A DNA stretch of 64,000 bases from Streptomyces klenkii (GTDB lineage: Bacteria > Actinomycetota > Actinomycetes > Streptomycetales > Streptomycetaceae): the NCBI RefSeq assembly GCF_003626645.1, contig NZ_RBAM01000002.1:620001-684000 (forward strand), written 5' to 3'. Both the position numbers and the translations under genes were made by a program. Below are positions 41,107 to 50,337 of the stretch, in pieces (the first letter of the stretch is position 1; each line of letters begins with the position of its first letter). The notes below the pieces were generated by a model. That model worked only from the letters and a program-made list of their open reading frames with translations. It did no database searches and was not told the origin of the DNA.

Positions 41107-41997
41107 GTGCCCGAACTGCCCGAGGTCGAGGTCGTACGCCGCGGCCTGGAGCGCTGGGTCTGCGGCCGCACCGTGGCCGCCGTCGACGTGCTCCACCCCC
41201 GTGCCATCCGCCGGCACCTCGCCGGGCCCGGCGACTTCGCCGCCCAGCTCACCGGCCGCCGCCTCGGCGCGGCCCGCCGGCGCGGCAAGTACTTGTGGCT
41301 GCCTCTGGAGACGGACGGCCCCACGGGGCCCGACCGCGCGATCCTCGCCCACCTCGGCATGAGCGGCCAGCTCCTCGTCCAGCCGCACGAGGCCCCCGAC
41401 GAGAAGCACCTGCGCATCCGCATCCGCTTCGCCGACGATGCCGGCACGGAGCTGCGCTTCGTCGACCAGCGCACCTTCGGCGGGCTCTCCCTGCACGACA
41501 CGGTGCCCGGGGACCCCGAGGGGCTCCCCGACGTCATCGCGCACATCGCCCGCGACCCTCTGGACCCCGCCTTCGACGAGGCGGCCTTCCACGCCGCGCT
41601 GCGCAGGCGCCGTACGACCATCAAGCGCGCCCTGCTCGACCAGTCGCTGATCAGCGGGGTCGGCAACATCTACGCCGACGAGGCGCTGTGGCGCTCCAGG
41701 CTGCACTACGACCGCCCCACCGCGACCCTGACCCGCCCGCGCAGCGCCGAGCTGCTCACGCACATCCGTGAGGTCATGAACGAGGCCCTCGCCGTCGGCG
41801 GTACGAGCTTCGACAGCCTCTACGTCAACGTGAACGGCGAGTCCGGCTACTTCGACCGCTCGCTGGACGCGTACGGGCGCGAGGACGAGCCGTGCCGCCG
41901 CTGCGGCACGGCCATGCGCCGCCGCCCCTGGATGAACCGCTCCAGCTACTTCTGCCCCCGCTGCCAGCGCCCCCCGCGCCCGAGCGCCGCCTCCTAG
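41107..41997 (+). CDS. mutM: Formamidopyrimidine-DNA glycosylase
   Basis: This 296-residue base-excision enzyme removes oxidised purines such as 8-oxoguanine. It starts [15 protein letters not shown], giving the catalytic Pro2-Glu3. RGKYLWLPL holds the conserved Lys, [17 protein letters not shown] is the helix-two-turn-helix, and the zinc finger is CRRCGTAM...YFCPRCQ. GTG 41107 has GGAGGAG 4 bp upstream. Confidence 0.97.
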   Translation: MPELPEVEVVRRGLERWVCGRTVAAVDVLHPRAIRRHLAGPGDFAAQLTGRRLGAARRRGKYLWLPLETDGPTGPDRAILAHLGMSGQLLVQPHEAPDEKHLRIRIRFADDAGTELRFVDQRTFGGLSLHDTVPGDPEGLPDVIAHIARDPLDPAFDEAAFHAALRRRRTTIKRALLDQSLISGVGNIYADEALWRSRLHYDRPTATLTRPRSAELLTHIREVMNEALAVGGTSFDSLYVNVNGESGYFDRSLDAYGREDEPCRRCGTAMRRRPWMNRSSYFCPRCQRPPRPSAAS

Positions 41998-42023
41998 CGG
42001 CGCCCGGTGGCGGGGAGGCCCCG

Positions 42024-43094
42024 TCAGTAGCCGAAGTCCTGCGTCCACCAGGGGCCGCTGCCGCTGGTGTTGAGCCCGATGCCGAGCGTCCGGTACTCGC
42101 CGTTGAGGATGTTCGCGCGGTGGCCCGCGCTGTGCATCCAGGCGTCCATGACGGCGCGGGCGTCGGGGTGGCCCCGGGCGATGTTCTCCCCGCCGAGGTT
42201 GCGGATGCCGCTCTTGGCGGCCCGGTCCCAGGGGGTGCGGCCGTCCGGGTCCGTGTGGCTGAAGAACCCCCGCCGGGCCATGTCGTCACTGAACGACTGG
42301 GCGAGCCTCGTCAGTTGGGCACTGGCCCGCAGGGGCCGGAGGCCCGCCTTGGCGCGCTCCTGATTGACCAGGGCGAGCAATTGCCGCGCCATCGCCGGAT
42401 ACATGCCGGCCTGCTCGGCCGCGCTCTCCCGCTCCGCCGGCTGCGCATGACCGGCGGCCTGGACCTGGTCCTGAGCCTGGTCGCGGGCCCGGCCCGCGGG
42501 GTCCGTACCGTCCTCGTCCGGGGCGTCGGCGGGGGGCGCCTCGCCGGAGTCCTCGGAGCCGGTGTCCGCCTCATGCGGCTCCCCGGGCCCGGCCCCGGGG
42601 CCGGGTGACGGGTCGGAAGGCGCTGCCGAGGGCGTGGCGGGCGCGGCAGGCGCCGAGGCGGCGACGGGCGCCGCGGTGTCCGCCCCGCGCGCCTGAGGCC
42701 GCTCGGCGTTGCGGCTCACGTGAGGCTGCCCCCGGCCGGGCCCGGCGCCGTCCGGCAGGGCGAACTCGACGGGCGGCTCGTCGGTCCGCACCTGCCGGTC
42801 CCCGCTGCTGTCGCTGCCGAGCTGGAGGGTGCCGCCGCCGGAGAGGAGGCCGGAGGTCATCGCGACCACTCCTATGGCCATCGCGGCGGACGCGCCCAGC
42901 AGGCCCGTCCGTACCGGTGTCCTCGCCCGGCCGCGGGCGGGGCGGCGCGAGCCCGGGGGCCACGACCCGGCAGGCGTGCCGCCGGGTTCGTCAGGGGGCC
43001 TGGACTCCGGGGCGCCGTGCGTCCCCCCGGCTGCCGGGGGAGCGGGGACGGGGCTGCCTGCGGTCCGTGGGCCAGAGCGTCGGTGGCGACCCAT
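42024..43094 (-). CDS. Membrane-anchored CAP/SCP-domain protein
   Basis: This 356-residue protein has an Arg/Pro-rich cytoplasmic N-terminus, one membrane segment near residues 63-86 (TGLLGASAAMAIGVVAMTSGLL) and a long Pro/Ala/Asp/Glu-rich extracellular linker. Its C-terminal CAP domain of about 120 residues reads ALVNQERAKAGLRPL, LTRLAQSFSDDMARRGFFSHTDPDGRTPWDRA, GENIARGHPDARAVMDAWMHSAGHRANILNGEYRTLGIGL. These are the family's His/Glu cavity residues. Bacterial CAP proteins are mostly of unknown function. The start ATG 43094 follows AAGGAAGG. A CATGAGGC-type copy (42568) lies in the linker. Confidence 0.9.
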   Translation of the reverse strand: MGRHRRSGPRTAGSPVPAPPAAGGTHGAPESRPPDEPGGTPAGSWPPGSRRPARGRARTPVRTGLLGASAAMAIGVVAMTSGLLSGGGTLQLGSDSSGDRQVRTDEPPVEFALPDGAGPGRGQPHVSRNAERPQARGADTAAPVAASAPAAPATPSAAPSDPSPGPGAGPGEPHEADTGSEDSGEAPPADAPDEDGTDPAGRARDQAQDQVQAAGHAQPAERESAAEQAGMYPAMARQLLALVNQERAKAGLRPLRASAQLTRLAQSFSDDMARRGFFSHTDPDGRTPWDRAAKSGIRNLGGENIARGHPDARAVMDAWMHSAGHRANILNGEYRTLGIGLNTSGSGPWWTQDFGY

Positions 43095-43224
43095 CCGCTG
43101 CCTTCCTTACGTGTTCGGCTCGGTGTGCGTCACTCGTACGGGGCGACCTGTCGACCGGCGACTGTACGGCAATACATGAGGGGTCGAAGTGCTGATTATG
43201 CAATTGGCCGGTTAGCGTGCAGAC

Positions 43225-43506
43225 ATGAACGAGAATGTCCGTCTCACGGCGTGGGTCCGTGGACATGTGCAAGGTGTCGGCTTCCGGTGGTTCACGAGGG
43301 AGAACGCTTTGCGCATCGGAGCGCTGGCAGGCTTCGCGTCGAATCTCTCCGACGGCCGGGTCCAGATCGTCGCGGAAGGCCCGCGAGAAGGATGCGAACT
43401 TCTGCTCGATTGGCTGCGGGCCGGCGACACGCCCGGGCGGGTGGACGGGGTCACCGAGATCTGGGGTGACCCGCGGGGCGGATATGACGGGTTCGAGATC
43501 CGCTGA
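43225..43506 (+). CDS. acyP: Acylphosphatase
   Basis: This 93-residue enzyme hydrolyses acyl phosphates. It has the signature [20 protein letters not shown] (catalytic Arg in GVGFR) and [18 protein letters not shown], with the conserved catalytic Asn. The C-terminus ends GGYDGFEIR as in the family. ATG 43225 has no ribosome site. Confidence 0.95.
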   Translation: MNENVRLTAWVRGHVQGVGFRWFTRENALRIGALAGFASNLSDGRVQIVAEGPREGCELLLDWLRAGDTPGRVDGVTEIWGDPRGGYDGFEIR

Positions 43507-43949
43507 CGGATCCGCCGACATAACGGTTCGGAAAACGGAAAATCATCCAGGAGGGAACAGGGAGGGGCGCGCGGGGGCCGTGAAGGGCGGGTGCGAAGGG
43601 CCGCGATGACCTTAGTGATATGTCTTTGGCATATGCGAAGGGCAGAAATTCCCTGATGGTTGCCAAGACGGCCCCGGCGTGGAAGGCTGCGAGACAACGG
43701 ATGATCTCCACGCCCCTACGGGCCCCGGCAGAGTCGGCGCCGCATACGTACCGCCGCGCCCCCTGGGACGCCCGCGGATACGGGGTGTGATCGTGTTGAC
43801 CGTCAAACCTTTTGGTGAGACTCTGGAAGCCCCGCGCACCTTAGCTGTTTGGCATTGAGCACGCAGTAGCGATGGCAGACACCGCGGGTGCGAATCCCTC
43901 ACGACCCACACCGCTTCGGTCGGTCACTCAGTGTGGAGGACCATCCATC
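43507..43949 (+). promoter_or_regulatory. Spacer upstream of the 68-residue coiled-coil gene
   Basis: This 443-bp region holds no convincing gene. It contains ATATG-TCTTTGG-CATAT near 43618-43634. A -35-like TTGACC at 43796 is part of the palindrome TTGAC-C-GTCAA (43796-43806), next to ACC-TTTT-GGT. GC content is lower than average around 43600-43640 and 43790-43830. These look like promoter or operator sequences for the downstream gene. Confidence 0.45.
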
Positions 43950-44156
43950 ATGGCAAAGGCGCTTCTCGGTTACGTCGGCGGCTCCGACCCCCGAGTCCTC
44001 GCCGAGATGCGACGGCTTCAGCAGCGTGTCCAGGACCTCGAATCCGAGCTCATCCGGATGCAGGCCGAGAATGACGCGCTGTCTGCCGCCGCTCACCACG
44101 GCGACTCGCTGCTCGACAGCATCGACGTTTCCAAGGCGGAGCCTGCGCTCGCCTGA
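43950..44156 (+). CDS. Small coiled-coil protein conserved before smc
   Basis: This 68-residue protein starts at ATG 43950 with GGAGGA 8 bp upstream. It reads MAKALLGYVGGSDPRVLAEMRRLQQRVQDLESELIRMQAENDAL, a short N-terminal segment followed by a heptad-repeat coiled coil, and then an acidic end. A close homologue precedes smc in other Streptomyces, from memory. Function is unknown. A UUCG-loop terminator follows 58 bp later. Confidence 0.85.
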   Translation: MAKALLGYVGGSDPRVLAEMRRLQQRVQDLESELIRMQAENDALSAAAHHGDSLLDSIDVSKAEPALA

Positions 44157-44213
44157 CCAGAGGCCCTGCCCCGGGGGCCGGTCGGGCTGCACTGTCAGCC
44201 GCTTGAGAGTTGT

Positions 44214-44235
44214 AAGGGACGCTTCGGCGTCCCTT
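44214..44235 (+). terminator. UUCG-loop terminator before smc
   Basis: AAGGGACGC (44214-44222), TTCG loop, GCGTCCCTT (44227-44235), a perfect 9-bp stem. It ends the small coiled-coil transcript; an A+T-rich stretch (CATATTCCGATCATCATATG) follows and may hold the smc promoter. Confidence 0.88.
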
Positions 44236-44426
44236 CGTCATATTCCGATCATCATATGGTCGCGGTATTTCTGGTGACTGCGGCTATTTTTTCCCACTTT
44301 TCGGTGCGCTCTTAACGACTGATGTGCCCTGCCCCTTCCCGGGTGAAACCCTTTGCGACGGCACGGCGCGCCAGCGCCCCGTCCGGGTCGGTGCCGGAAG
44401 AGGACCGGGCGGTAGAGTCCTTCCGC

Positions 44427-47400
44427 GTGCACCTCAAGAGCCTGACCCTGCGGGGGTTCAAATCCTTCGCCTCCGCGACGACCCTGCGCTTCGAGCCCGG
44501 GATCACCTGCGTCGTGGGGCCCAACGGCTCCGGCAAGTCCAATGTCGTCGACGCCCTCTCCTGGGTCATGGGCGAGCAGGGGGCCAAGTCCCTGCGCGGC
44601 GGCAAGATGGAAGACGTCATCTTCGCCGGGACGACCGGCCGCCCGCCGCTGGGCCGCGCCGAGGTCTCCCTCACGATCGACAACTCCGACGGAGCCCTGC
44701 CGATCGACTACTCCGAGGTCACCATCACGCGGATCATGTTCCGCAACGGCGGCAGCGAGTACCAGCTCAACGGCGACACCTGCCGGCTCCTCGACATCCA
44801 GGAGCTCCTCTCCGACTCCGGCATCGGCCGCGAGATGCACGTCATCGTCGGCCAGGGACAGCTCGACTCCGTCCTGCACGCCGACCCGGCCGGCCGCCGC
44901 GCCTTCATCGAGGAGGCGGCGGGCGTCCTCAAGCACCGCAAGCGCAAGGAGAAGGCGCTCCGCAAGCTCGACGCGATGCGTGCCAACCTCGCCCGCGTCC
45001 AGGACCTCACCGACGAACTGCGGCGCCAGCTCAAGCCGCTCGGCCGGCAGGCCGCGGTCGCGCGCCGCGCCGCCGTCATCCAGGCCGACCTGCGCGACGC
45101 CCGCCTGAGGCTCCTCGCCGACGACCTCGTCATCCTCCGGGAGGCGCTGCGCACCGAGCTCGCCGACGAGGCCGCGCTCAAGTCCCGCAAGGACGCCGCC
45201 GAGGCCGAGCTGCGGACCGCGCTCCAGCGCGAGGCGGCCCTGGAGGAGCAGGTGCGGGCGCTCACCCCGCGCCTGGCCGGCGCCCAGCAGACCTGGTACG
45301 AACTCTCCCGCCTCGCCGAGCGGGTACGGGGCACGATCGGCCTCGCCGACGCGCGTGTCACCAGCGCGACCAACGCCCCGGCGGAGGAACGGCGCGGCCG
45401 CGACCCGGAGGACCTGGAGCGCGAGGCGGCCCGCATCCGCGAGCAGGAGGCCGAACTGGAGGCCGCCCTCGAGGCGGCGAGCCGCGCCTTGGAGGACACC
45501 AGCGAGCACCGTGCCGCCCTGGAGCGGCAGCTGGCGGAGGAAGAACGCCGCCTCAGGGACGCCGCCCGGGCCATCGCCGACCACCGCGAGGAGCTCGCCC
45601 GGCTCCAGGGGCGTGTCACCGCCGCACGGGGCCGCGCGGCCTCCGCACAGTCAGAGATCGACCGGCTGGTCGCCGCGCGCGACGAGGCCCGGGAGCGCGC
45701 GGCCGCCGCCCAGGAGGAGTACGAGCGGCAGCAGGCGGAGGTCGAGGGGCTCGACGCCGGGGACGCCGAACTGGCGAGCCGGCATGAGGCCGCCAAGACG
45801 GAGCTCGCCGCCGCCGAAGCCGCACTGACCGAGGCCCGCGAAGAGGCCACGGCCACCGAGCGCCGCCGCGCGGCGACCGGCGCACGCCGCGACGCGCTCG
45901 CCCTCGGGCTGCGCCGCAAGGACGGCACGGGCGCGCTGCTGGCGGCGCAGGATCGTTTGTCCGGACTGCTGGGCCCGGCGGCCGGACTGCTGACCGTCGC
46001 CCCCGGCTACGAACTGCCGATCGCCGCCGCCCTCGGAGCCGCCGCCGACGCACTCGCTGTCACGGACACCGCTACGGCGGCTGAGGCGCTGAGACTGCTC
46101 CGCAAGCAGGACGCCGGGCGGGCGGCGCTCGTGGTGGCACGGGGCCTGGAGCGCGGCGCGGTGCAGAGCGAGGGCTCCGTGCCGGGCCTCATGCCGTCGT
46201 CCGCACGGGGCGCGCAGGGAGCCGCCTCATGCGGCCCCCGCCCCGCCCTCGAACTCGTCGACGGCCCCGCCCCTGCCCTCGACGCCGTCCGCGCCCTGCT
46301 GCGCGACGTTGTGGTCGTCGCGACGCTGGAGGACGCCGAAGAACTGGTCGAGGAGCGGCCCGGTGCCGTCGCCGTGACCGCCGAAGGCGACCTCCTCGGA
46401 GCCCACTTCGCCCAGGGCGGCTCCGGCGGCGCACCGAGCCTCCTGGAGGTTCAGGCGGCCGTCGACGAAGCCACCGCCGAACTGGCCGACCTGGACGCAC
46501 GGTGCGCCGTCCTCCAGACCGCCCAGCACGACGCCGCCGCACGGCGCGCCGAGTGCGCCGCACGCGTAGAAGAGCTGGCCTCCCGGCGCAGCGCCGCCGA
46601 CCGGGAGAAGTCCCAGGTCGCCCAAGCCCTCGGGCGGCTCGCCGGGCAGGCACGCGCGGCGGCCGACGAGGCCGGCCGGACGGCCGCGGCCGTGGCCCGC
46701 GCCGAGGAGGCCCTCGCGCGGGCCCGTGAAGAAGCCGAAGAGCTCGCCGAGCGGCTGGAGGTGGCCGAGGAGGCCGCCCCGGGCGAGGGGGCCGGCGAGC
46801 CCGACACCTCCGTACGGGACCGGCTTGCCGCCGACGGTGCGAACGCCCGGCAGACCGAGATGGAGGCGCGGCTCCAGGTCCGTACGCACGAGGAGCGCGT
46901 CAAGGCCCTCGCTGGCCGGGCGGACGGCCTGGACCGCGCGGCCCGCGCCGAGCGCGAGGCCCGGGCCCGCGCGGAGCAGCGCCGCCTCAGGCTGCGGCAC
47001 GAGGCGGCGGTCGCCGGGGCCGTCGCGTCCGGCGCCCGGCAGCTCCTCGCGCACGTCGAGGTCTCCCTCGTGCGCGCCGACGAGGAGCGGCGCCGTGCGG
47101 AAGAGGCGAAGGGCGCCCGGGAGCGCGAGCTCGTCGCCGAGCGCAACCGGGGCCGTGAGCTGAAGGGCGAGCTGGACAAGCTCACCGACTCGGTGCACAA
47201 GGGCGAGGTGCTCGGCGCGGAGAAGCGGCTGCGCATCGAGCAGCTGGAGGCCAGGGCCCTGGAGGAGCTCGGCGTCGAACCCGCCGGCCTGGTCGCGGAG
47301 TACGGACCGGACCAGCCCGTACCGCCGTCCCTGCCGGCCGAGGGCGAGGAGCTCCCGGAGGACCCGGACCACCCCAGGAACCGGCCGGCCCCGTACGTCC

Positions 47401-48044
47401 GCGCGGAGCAGGAGAAGCGGCTGCGGGCCGCCGAGCGCGCCTATCAGCAGCTGGGCAAGGTCAACCCGCTCGCCCTGGAGGAGTTCGCGGCGCTGGAGGA
47501 GCGGCACCGGTTCCTCTCCGAGCAGCTGGAGGACCTCAAGAAGACCCGCAGCGACCTGCTCCAGGTCGTCAAGGACGTCGACAAGCGAGTGGAAGAGGTC
47601 TTCACCGAGGCGTACCGGGACACGGCCCGCGAGTTCGAGGGCGTCTTCTCCCGGCTCTTCCCCGGGGGCGAGGGGCGGCTCGTCCTCACCGACCCGGACG
47701 ACATGCTGGCCACCGGCGTGGACGTCGAGGCGCGCCCGCCGGGCAAGAAGGTCAAGCGTCTGTCGCTGCTGTCGGGCGGCGAGCGCTCCCTGACCGCGGT
47801 GGCGCTGCTGGTCGCGATCTTCAAGGCGCGGCCGAGCCCGTTCTACGTGATGGACGAGGTCGAGGCGGCGCTGGACGACACCAACCTCCAGCGGCTGATC
47901 GGGATCATGAAGGAGCTCCAGGAGAGCTCGCAGCTGATCGTGATCACGCACCAGAAGCGGACGATGGAGGTCGCCGACGCCCTGTACGGCGTATCGATGC
48001 AGGGCGACGGCGTCTCCAAGGTGATCAGCCAGCGACTTCGTTGA
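44427..48044 (+). CDS. smc: Chromosome segregation ATPase SMC
   Basis: This protein of about 1205 residues organises and segregates chromosomes with ScpA and ScpB. It starts at GTG 44427 (VHLKSLTLRGFKSFA), matching the family start; an upstream ATG at 44322 would add an atypical 35 residues. Walker A is VVGPNGSGKSNVVDALSWVMGEQ near residue 31. Two long coiled coils flank a hinge (about residues 510-690). The C-terminal head has LSGGERSLTAVALL and Walker B YVMDEVEAALDDTN. The hinge holds an Ala/Gly/Ser-rich stretch around residues 580-605 coded by DNA with two CATGAGGC-type copies (46186, 46224). Confidence 0.97.
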   Translation: MHLKSLTLRGFKSFASATTLRFEPGITCVVGPNGSGKSNVVDALSWVMGEQGAKSLRGGKMEDVIFAGTTGRPPLGRAEVSLTIDNSDGALPIDYSEVTITRIMFRNGGSEYQLNGDTCRLLDIQELLSDSGIGREMHVIVGQGQLDSVLHADPAGRRAFIEEAAGVLKHRKRKEKALRKLDAMRANLARVQDLTDELRRQLKPLGRQAAVARRAAVIQADLRDARLRLLADDLVILREALRTELADEAALKSRKDAAEAELRTALQREAALEEQVRALTPRLAGAQQTWYELSRLAERVRGTIGLADARVTSATNAPAEERRGRDPEDLEREAARIREQEAELEAALEAASRALEDTSEHRAALERQLAEEERRLRDAARAIADHREELARLQGRVTAARGRAASAQSEIDRLVAARDEARERAAAAQEEYERQQAEVEGLDAGDAELASRHEAAKTELAAAEAALTEAREEATATERRRAATGARRDALALGLRRKDGTGALLAAQDRLSGLLGPAAGLLTVAPGYELPIAAALGAAADALAVTDTATAAEALRLLRKQDAGRAALVVARGLERGAVQSEGSVPGLMPSSARGAQGAASCGPRPALELVDGPAPALDAVRALLRDVVVVATLEDAEELVEERPGAVAVTAEGDLLGAHFAQGGSGGAPSLLEVQAAVDEATAELADLDARCAVLQTAQHDAAARRAECAARVEELASRRSAADREKSQVAQALGRLAGQARAAADEAGRTAAAVARAEEALARAREEAEELAERLEVAEEAAPGEGAGEPDTSVRDRLAADGANARQTEMEARLQVRTHEERVKALAGRADGLDRAARAEREARARAEQRRLRLRHEAAVAGAVASGARQLLAHVEVSLVRADEERRRAEEAKGARERELVAERNRGRELKGELDKLTDSVHKGEVLGAEKRLRIEQLEARALEELGVEPAGLVAEYGPDQPVPPSLPAEGEELPEDPDHPRNRPAPYVRAEQEKRLRAAERAYQQLGKVNPLALEEFAALEERHRFLSEQLEDLKKTRSDLLQVVKDVDKRVEEVFTEAYRDTAREFEGVFSRLFPGGEGRLVLTDPDDMLATGVDVEARPPGKKVKRLSLLSGGERSLTAVALLVAIFKARPSPFYVMDEVEAALDDTNLQRLIGIMKELQESSQLIVITHQKRTMEVADALYGVSMQGDGVSKVISQRLR

Positions 48045-48073
48045 TCTTGTAATCCGCGTAGGCGACTTCACTT

Positions 48074-48219
48074 CTTCAAGTGTTGAACTCAACCTGTGAG
48101 ATGCCTCGTGGAAACTTCTTGGTTACGACCTATTGACTTAAGAAAATGAAGACATAGGGTCTGCATCGTTGCTAATACCTTCAAGTGGTGGGCCCCCAAG
48201 TCCTGTGCCCCACTTGAAG
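48074..48219 (+). promoter_or_regulatory. glcP upstream region with CTTCAAGTG repeats
   Basis: CTTCAAGTG occurs at 48074-48082 and 48180-48187 (within CTTCAAGTGG at 48179-48188), with the complement CCACTTGAAG at 48210-48219. The last two form a 10-bp inverted repeat with a 21-base loop. The stretch from 48045 to 48180 is unusually A+T-rich for this chromosome and includes CTATTGACTTAAG near 48130. It is the leader and probable promoter of the sugar permease. Confidence 0.6.
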
Positions 48220-48266
48220 AGCCAGCCCCCACGCCCGGCAGTGCCGCCGGGCCTCAGGAGTACACG

Positions 48267-49685
48267 TTGACCAGCACTGCGACGGCGCAGGGGTCCGAGG
48301 GCCGCAAGGCCCAGCCGGACCACCTCGGCCATGTCATCTTCATCACCGCGGCCGCGGCCATGGGTGGCTTTCTCTTCGGCTACGACAGCTCCGTGATCAA
48401 CGGCGCCGTCGAGGGCATTCGCGGGAAGTACGACATCGGCTCCGCAGCCCTGGCCCAGGTCATCGCCATCGCCCTCATCGGCTGTGCGATCGGCGCGGCC
48501 ACCGCGGGCCGCCTCGCGGACCGCATAGGCCGCATCCGCGTGATGCAGATCTCGGCGACGCTCTTCACGATCAGCGCCGTCGGTTCCGCCCTGCCGTTCG
48601 CCCTGTGGGACCTCGCCTTCTGGCGCGTCCTCGGCGGCATCGCCATCGGCATGGCCTCCGTCATCGGCCCGGCCTACATCGCCGAGGTCTCGCCGCCCGC
48701 CTACCGCGGCCGCCTCGGCTCGTTCCAGCAGGCCGCGATCGTCGTCGGCATCGCCGTCTCCCAGCTCGTCAACTGGGGCATCCTCAACCTCGCCGACGGC
48801 GACCAGCGCGGTCACGTCCTGGGCATCGAGGCGTGGCAGCTGATGCTCGGCGTCATGGTCGTCCCGGCCGTCCTCTACGGTCTGCTCTCCTTCGCGATCC
48901 CCGAGTCGCCCCGCTTCCTGATCTCCGTCGGCAAGATCGACAAGGCGAAGGCCGTCCTCGCCGACGTCGAGGGCCACGGCGTCGACCTCGACAAGCGCGT
49001 CACCGAGATCGAGCTCGCGATGCACAGCGAGGAGAAGTCCACCTTCAAGGACCTCATCGGCGGCAAGGCGGGCTTCCTGCCCATCGTCTGGGTCGGCATC
49101 GGCCTGTCGGTCTTCCAGCAGCTCGTCGGCATCAACGTGGCCTTCTACTACTCGGCCACCCTGTGGCAGTCCGTCGGCATCGACCCGAGCGACTCGTTCC
49201 TCTACTCGTTCACCACGTCGATCATCAACATCGTCGGCACCGTGATCGCGATGATCTTCGTCGACCGCGTCGGCCGCAAGCCGCTCGCCCTCGTCGGCTC
49301 CGCCGGTATGGCCGTCTCCCTCGCCCTCGAGGCCTGGGCCTTCTCCGCACAGGCCGGCGACGGCTCCCTGCCCACCACGCAGGGCACGGTCGCCCTGATC
49401 GCGGCGCACGCCTTCGTGCTCTTCTTCGCCCTCTCGTGGGGCGTCGTGGTCTGGGTCTTCCTCGGCGAGATGTTCCCCAACCGCATCCGCGCCGCGGCGC
49501 TCGGCGTCGCCGCCTCCGCGCAGTGGATCGCCAACTGGGCCATCACCGCGAGCTTCCCGAGCCTCTCGGACTGGAACCTCTCCGGTACGTACGTCATCTA
49601 CGCGGTCTTCGCCGTGCTCTCGATCCCCTTCGTGCTCAAGTACGTCAAGGAGACGAAGGGCAAGGCGTTGGAGGAGATGGGCTAA
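48267..49685 (+). CDS. glcP: Major facilitator sugar (glucose) permease GlcP
   Basis: This 472-residue transporter has 12 predicted membrane segments. The sugar-porter motifs are FGYDSSVINGAVEGI, GRLADRIGRIRVM, PESPRFLISVGK, QQLVGINVAFYYS, DRVGRKPLALVG and WVFLGEMFPNRIRAAALG. It corresponds to the main glucose permease of S. coelicolor, which takes up glucose by proton symport and underlies glucose repression. TTG 48267 has AGGAG 6 bp upstream. It is followed by a very strong terminator. The leader carries repeated CTTCAAGTG elements, so control by a dedicated regulator is likely. Confidence 0.93.
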   Translation: MTSTATAQGSEGRKAQPDHLGHVIFITAAAAMGGFLFGYDSSVINGAVEGIRGKYDIGSAALAQVIAIALIGCAIGAATAGRLADRIGRIRVMQISATLFTISAVGSALPFALWDLAFWRVLGGIAIGMASVIGPAYIAEVSPPAYRGRLGSFQQAAIVVGIAVSQLVNWGILNLADGDQRGHVLGIEAWQLMLGVMVVPAVLYGLLSFAIPESPRFLISVGKIDKAKAVLADVEGHGVDLDKRVTEIELAMHSEEKSTFKDLIGGKAGFLPIVWVGIGLSVFQQLVGINVAFYYSATLWQSVGIDPSDSFLYSFTTSIINIVGTVIAMIFVDRVGRKPLALVGSAGMAVSLALEAWAFSAQAGDGSLPTTQGTVALIAAHAFVLFFALSWGVVVWVFLGEMFPNRIRAAALGVAASAQWIANWAITASFPSLSDWNLSGTYVIYAVFAVLSIPFVLKYVKETKGKALEEMG

Positions 49686-49710
49686 CCCCCCCCGCCGCCC
49701 TCTCCTCAAC

Positions 49711-49752
49711 AGGACGCTGCCCCGGCTCACCGACGAGCCGGGGCAGCGTCCT
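49711..49752 (+). terminator. glcP terminator
   Basis: An 18-bp perfect stem (AGGACGCTGCCCCGGCTC and its complement) closes on ACCGAC, followed by GTTTGC. It lies 26 bp after the glcP stop. Confidence 0.93.
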
Positions 49753-49779
49753 GTTTGCGTACGGGGGTGGGCGGGCGCC

Positions 49780-50064
49780 GCCTCATGCGGGCGGGTCGGA
49801 TGGTGCCGGGCGAGGGGCTGCATGGGGCGGCGCATGAGGCGGCGCATGAGGCGCTCCCGGGGCGCCGCATGAGGCGGGCCGGGCATGAGGCCCCCTGGGC
49901 ATGGGGCGGTCAGGGCATGAGGCCCCCAGGCATGAGGCGGTCCGGGAGCGCCCCATGCGGCGCCCGATGCAACGCTCCCGTGCTGCGCCCCATGCGGCGT
50001 GGCATGGGGCGCCTCGTGCAGCGCCTCATGCCCGGGGCGCCTCCTGCCCTGACCGCGCCTCATG
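49780..50064. repeat. Largest CATGAGGC cluster
   Basis: In 285 bp there are six plus CATGAGGC copies (49833, 49845, 49868, 49884, 49916, 49931) and plus CATGGGGC at 49821, 49900 and 50003. The reverse copies GCCTCATG (49780, 50023, 50057) and GCCCCATG (49950, 49987) flank them. Plus copies sit mainly in the left half and reverse copies in the right half, so the array is roughly an inverted repeat of itself. The spacer 49686-50337 (652 bp) has no gene; its remainder holds the two terminators. Confidence 0.9.
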
Positions 50065-50278
50065 CGGCGCGCAGGACGACGCCGCTACGGGGGCGGCAGG
50101 GAGCCATACGCCCCCGTAGTGGGCCTCACGCCCGGGCTGCCGGGCCGCCGGGCACACGGACCAAGCGGCGCCGTACCGCCCGCTGTCCGTGAGCCGTCCG
50201 GCCCGGCGCGGATGCACGTACGCCTCACTGTCGGCACGCCCCGCTGCCACAAGGCGCAGGGGACGCGCCATGCCCAAA

Positions 50279-50318
50279 CGAGGGCGCCCCCACCGCCGTA
50301 GCAGTGGGGGCGCCCTCG
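50279..50318 (-). terminator. Terminator of the NCS1 permease gene
   Basis: CGAGGGCGCCCCCAC (50279-50293) pairs with GTGGGGGCGCCCTCG (50304-50318) around a 10-base loop, 20 bp beyond the minus-strand stop. Confidence 0.9.
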
Positions 50319-50337
50319 TGCAGGGAGCAGTGGCGCG

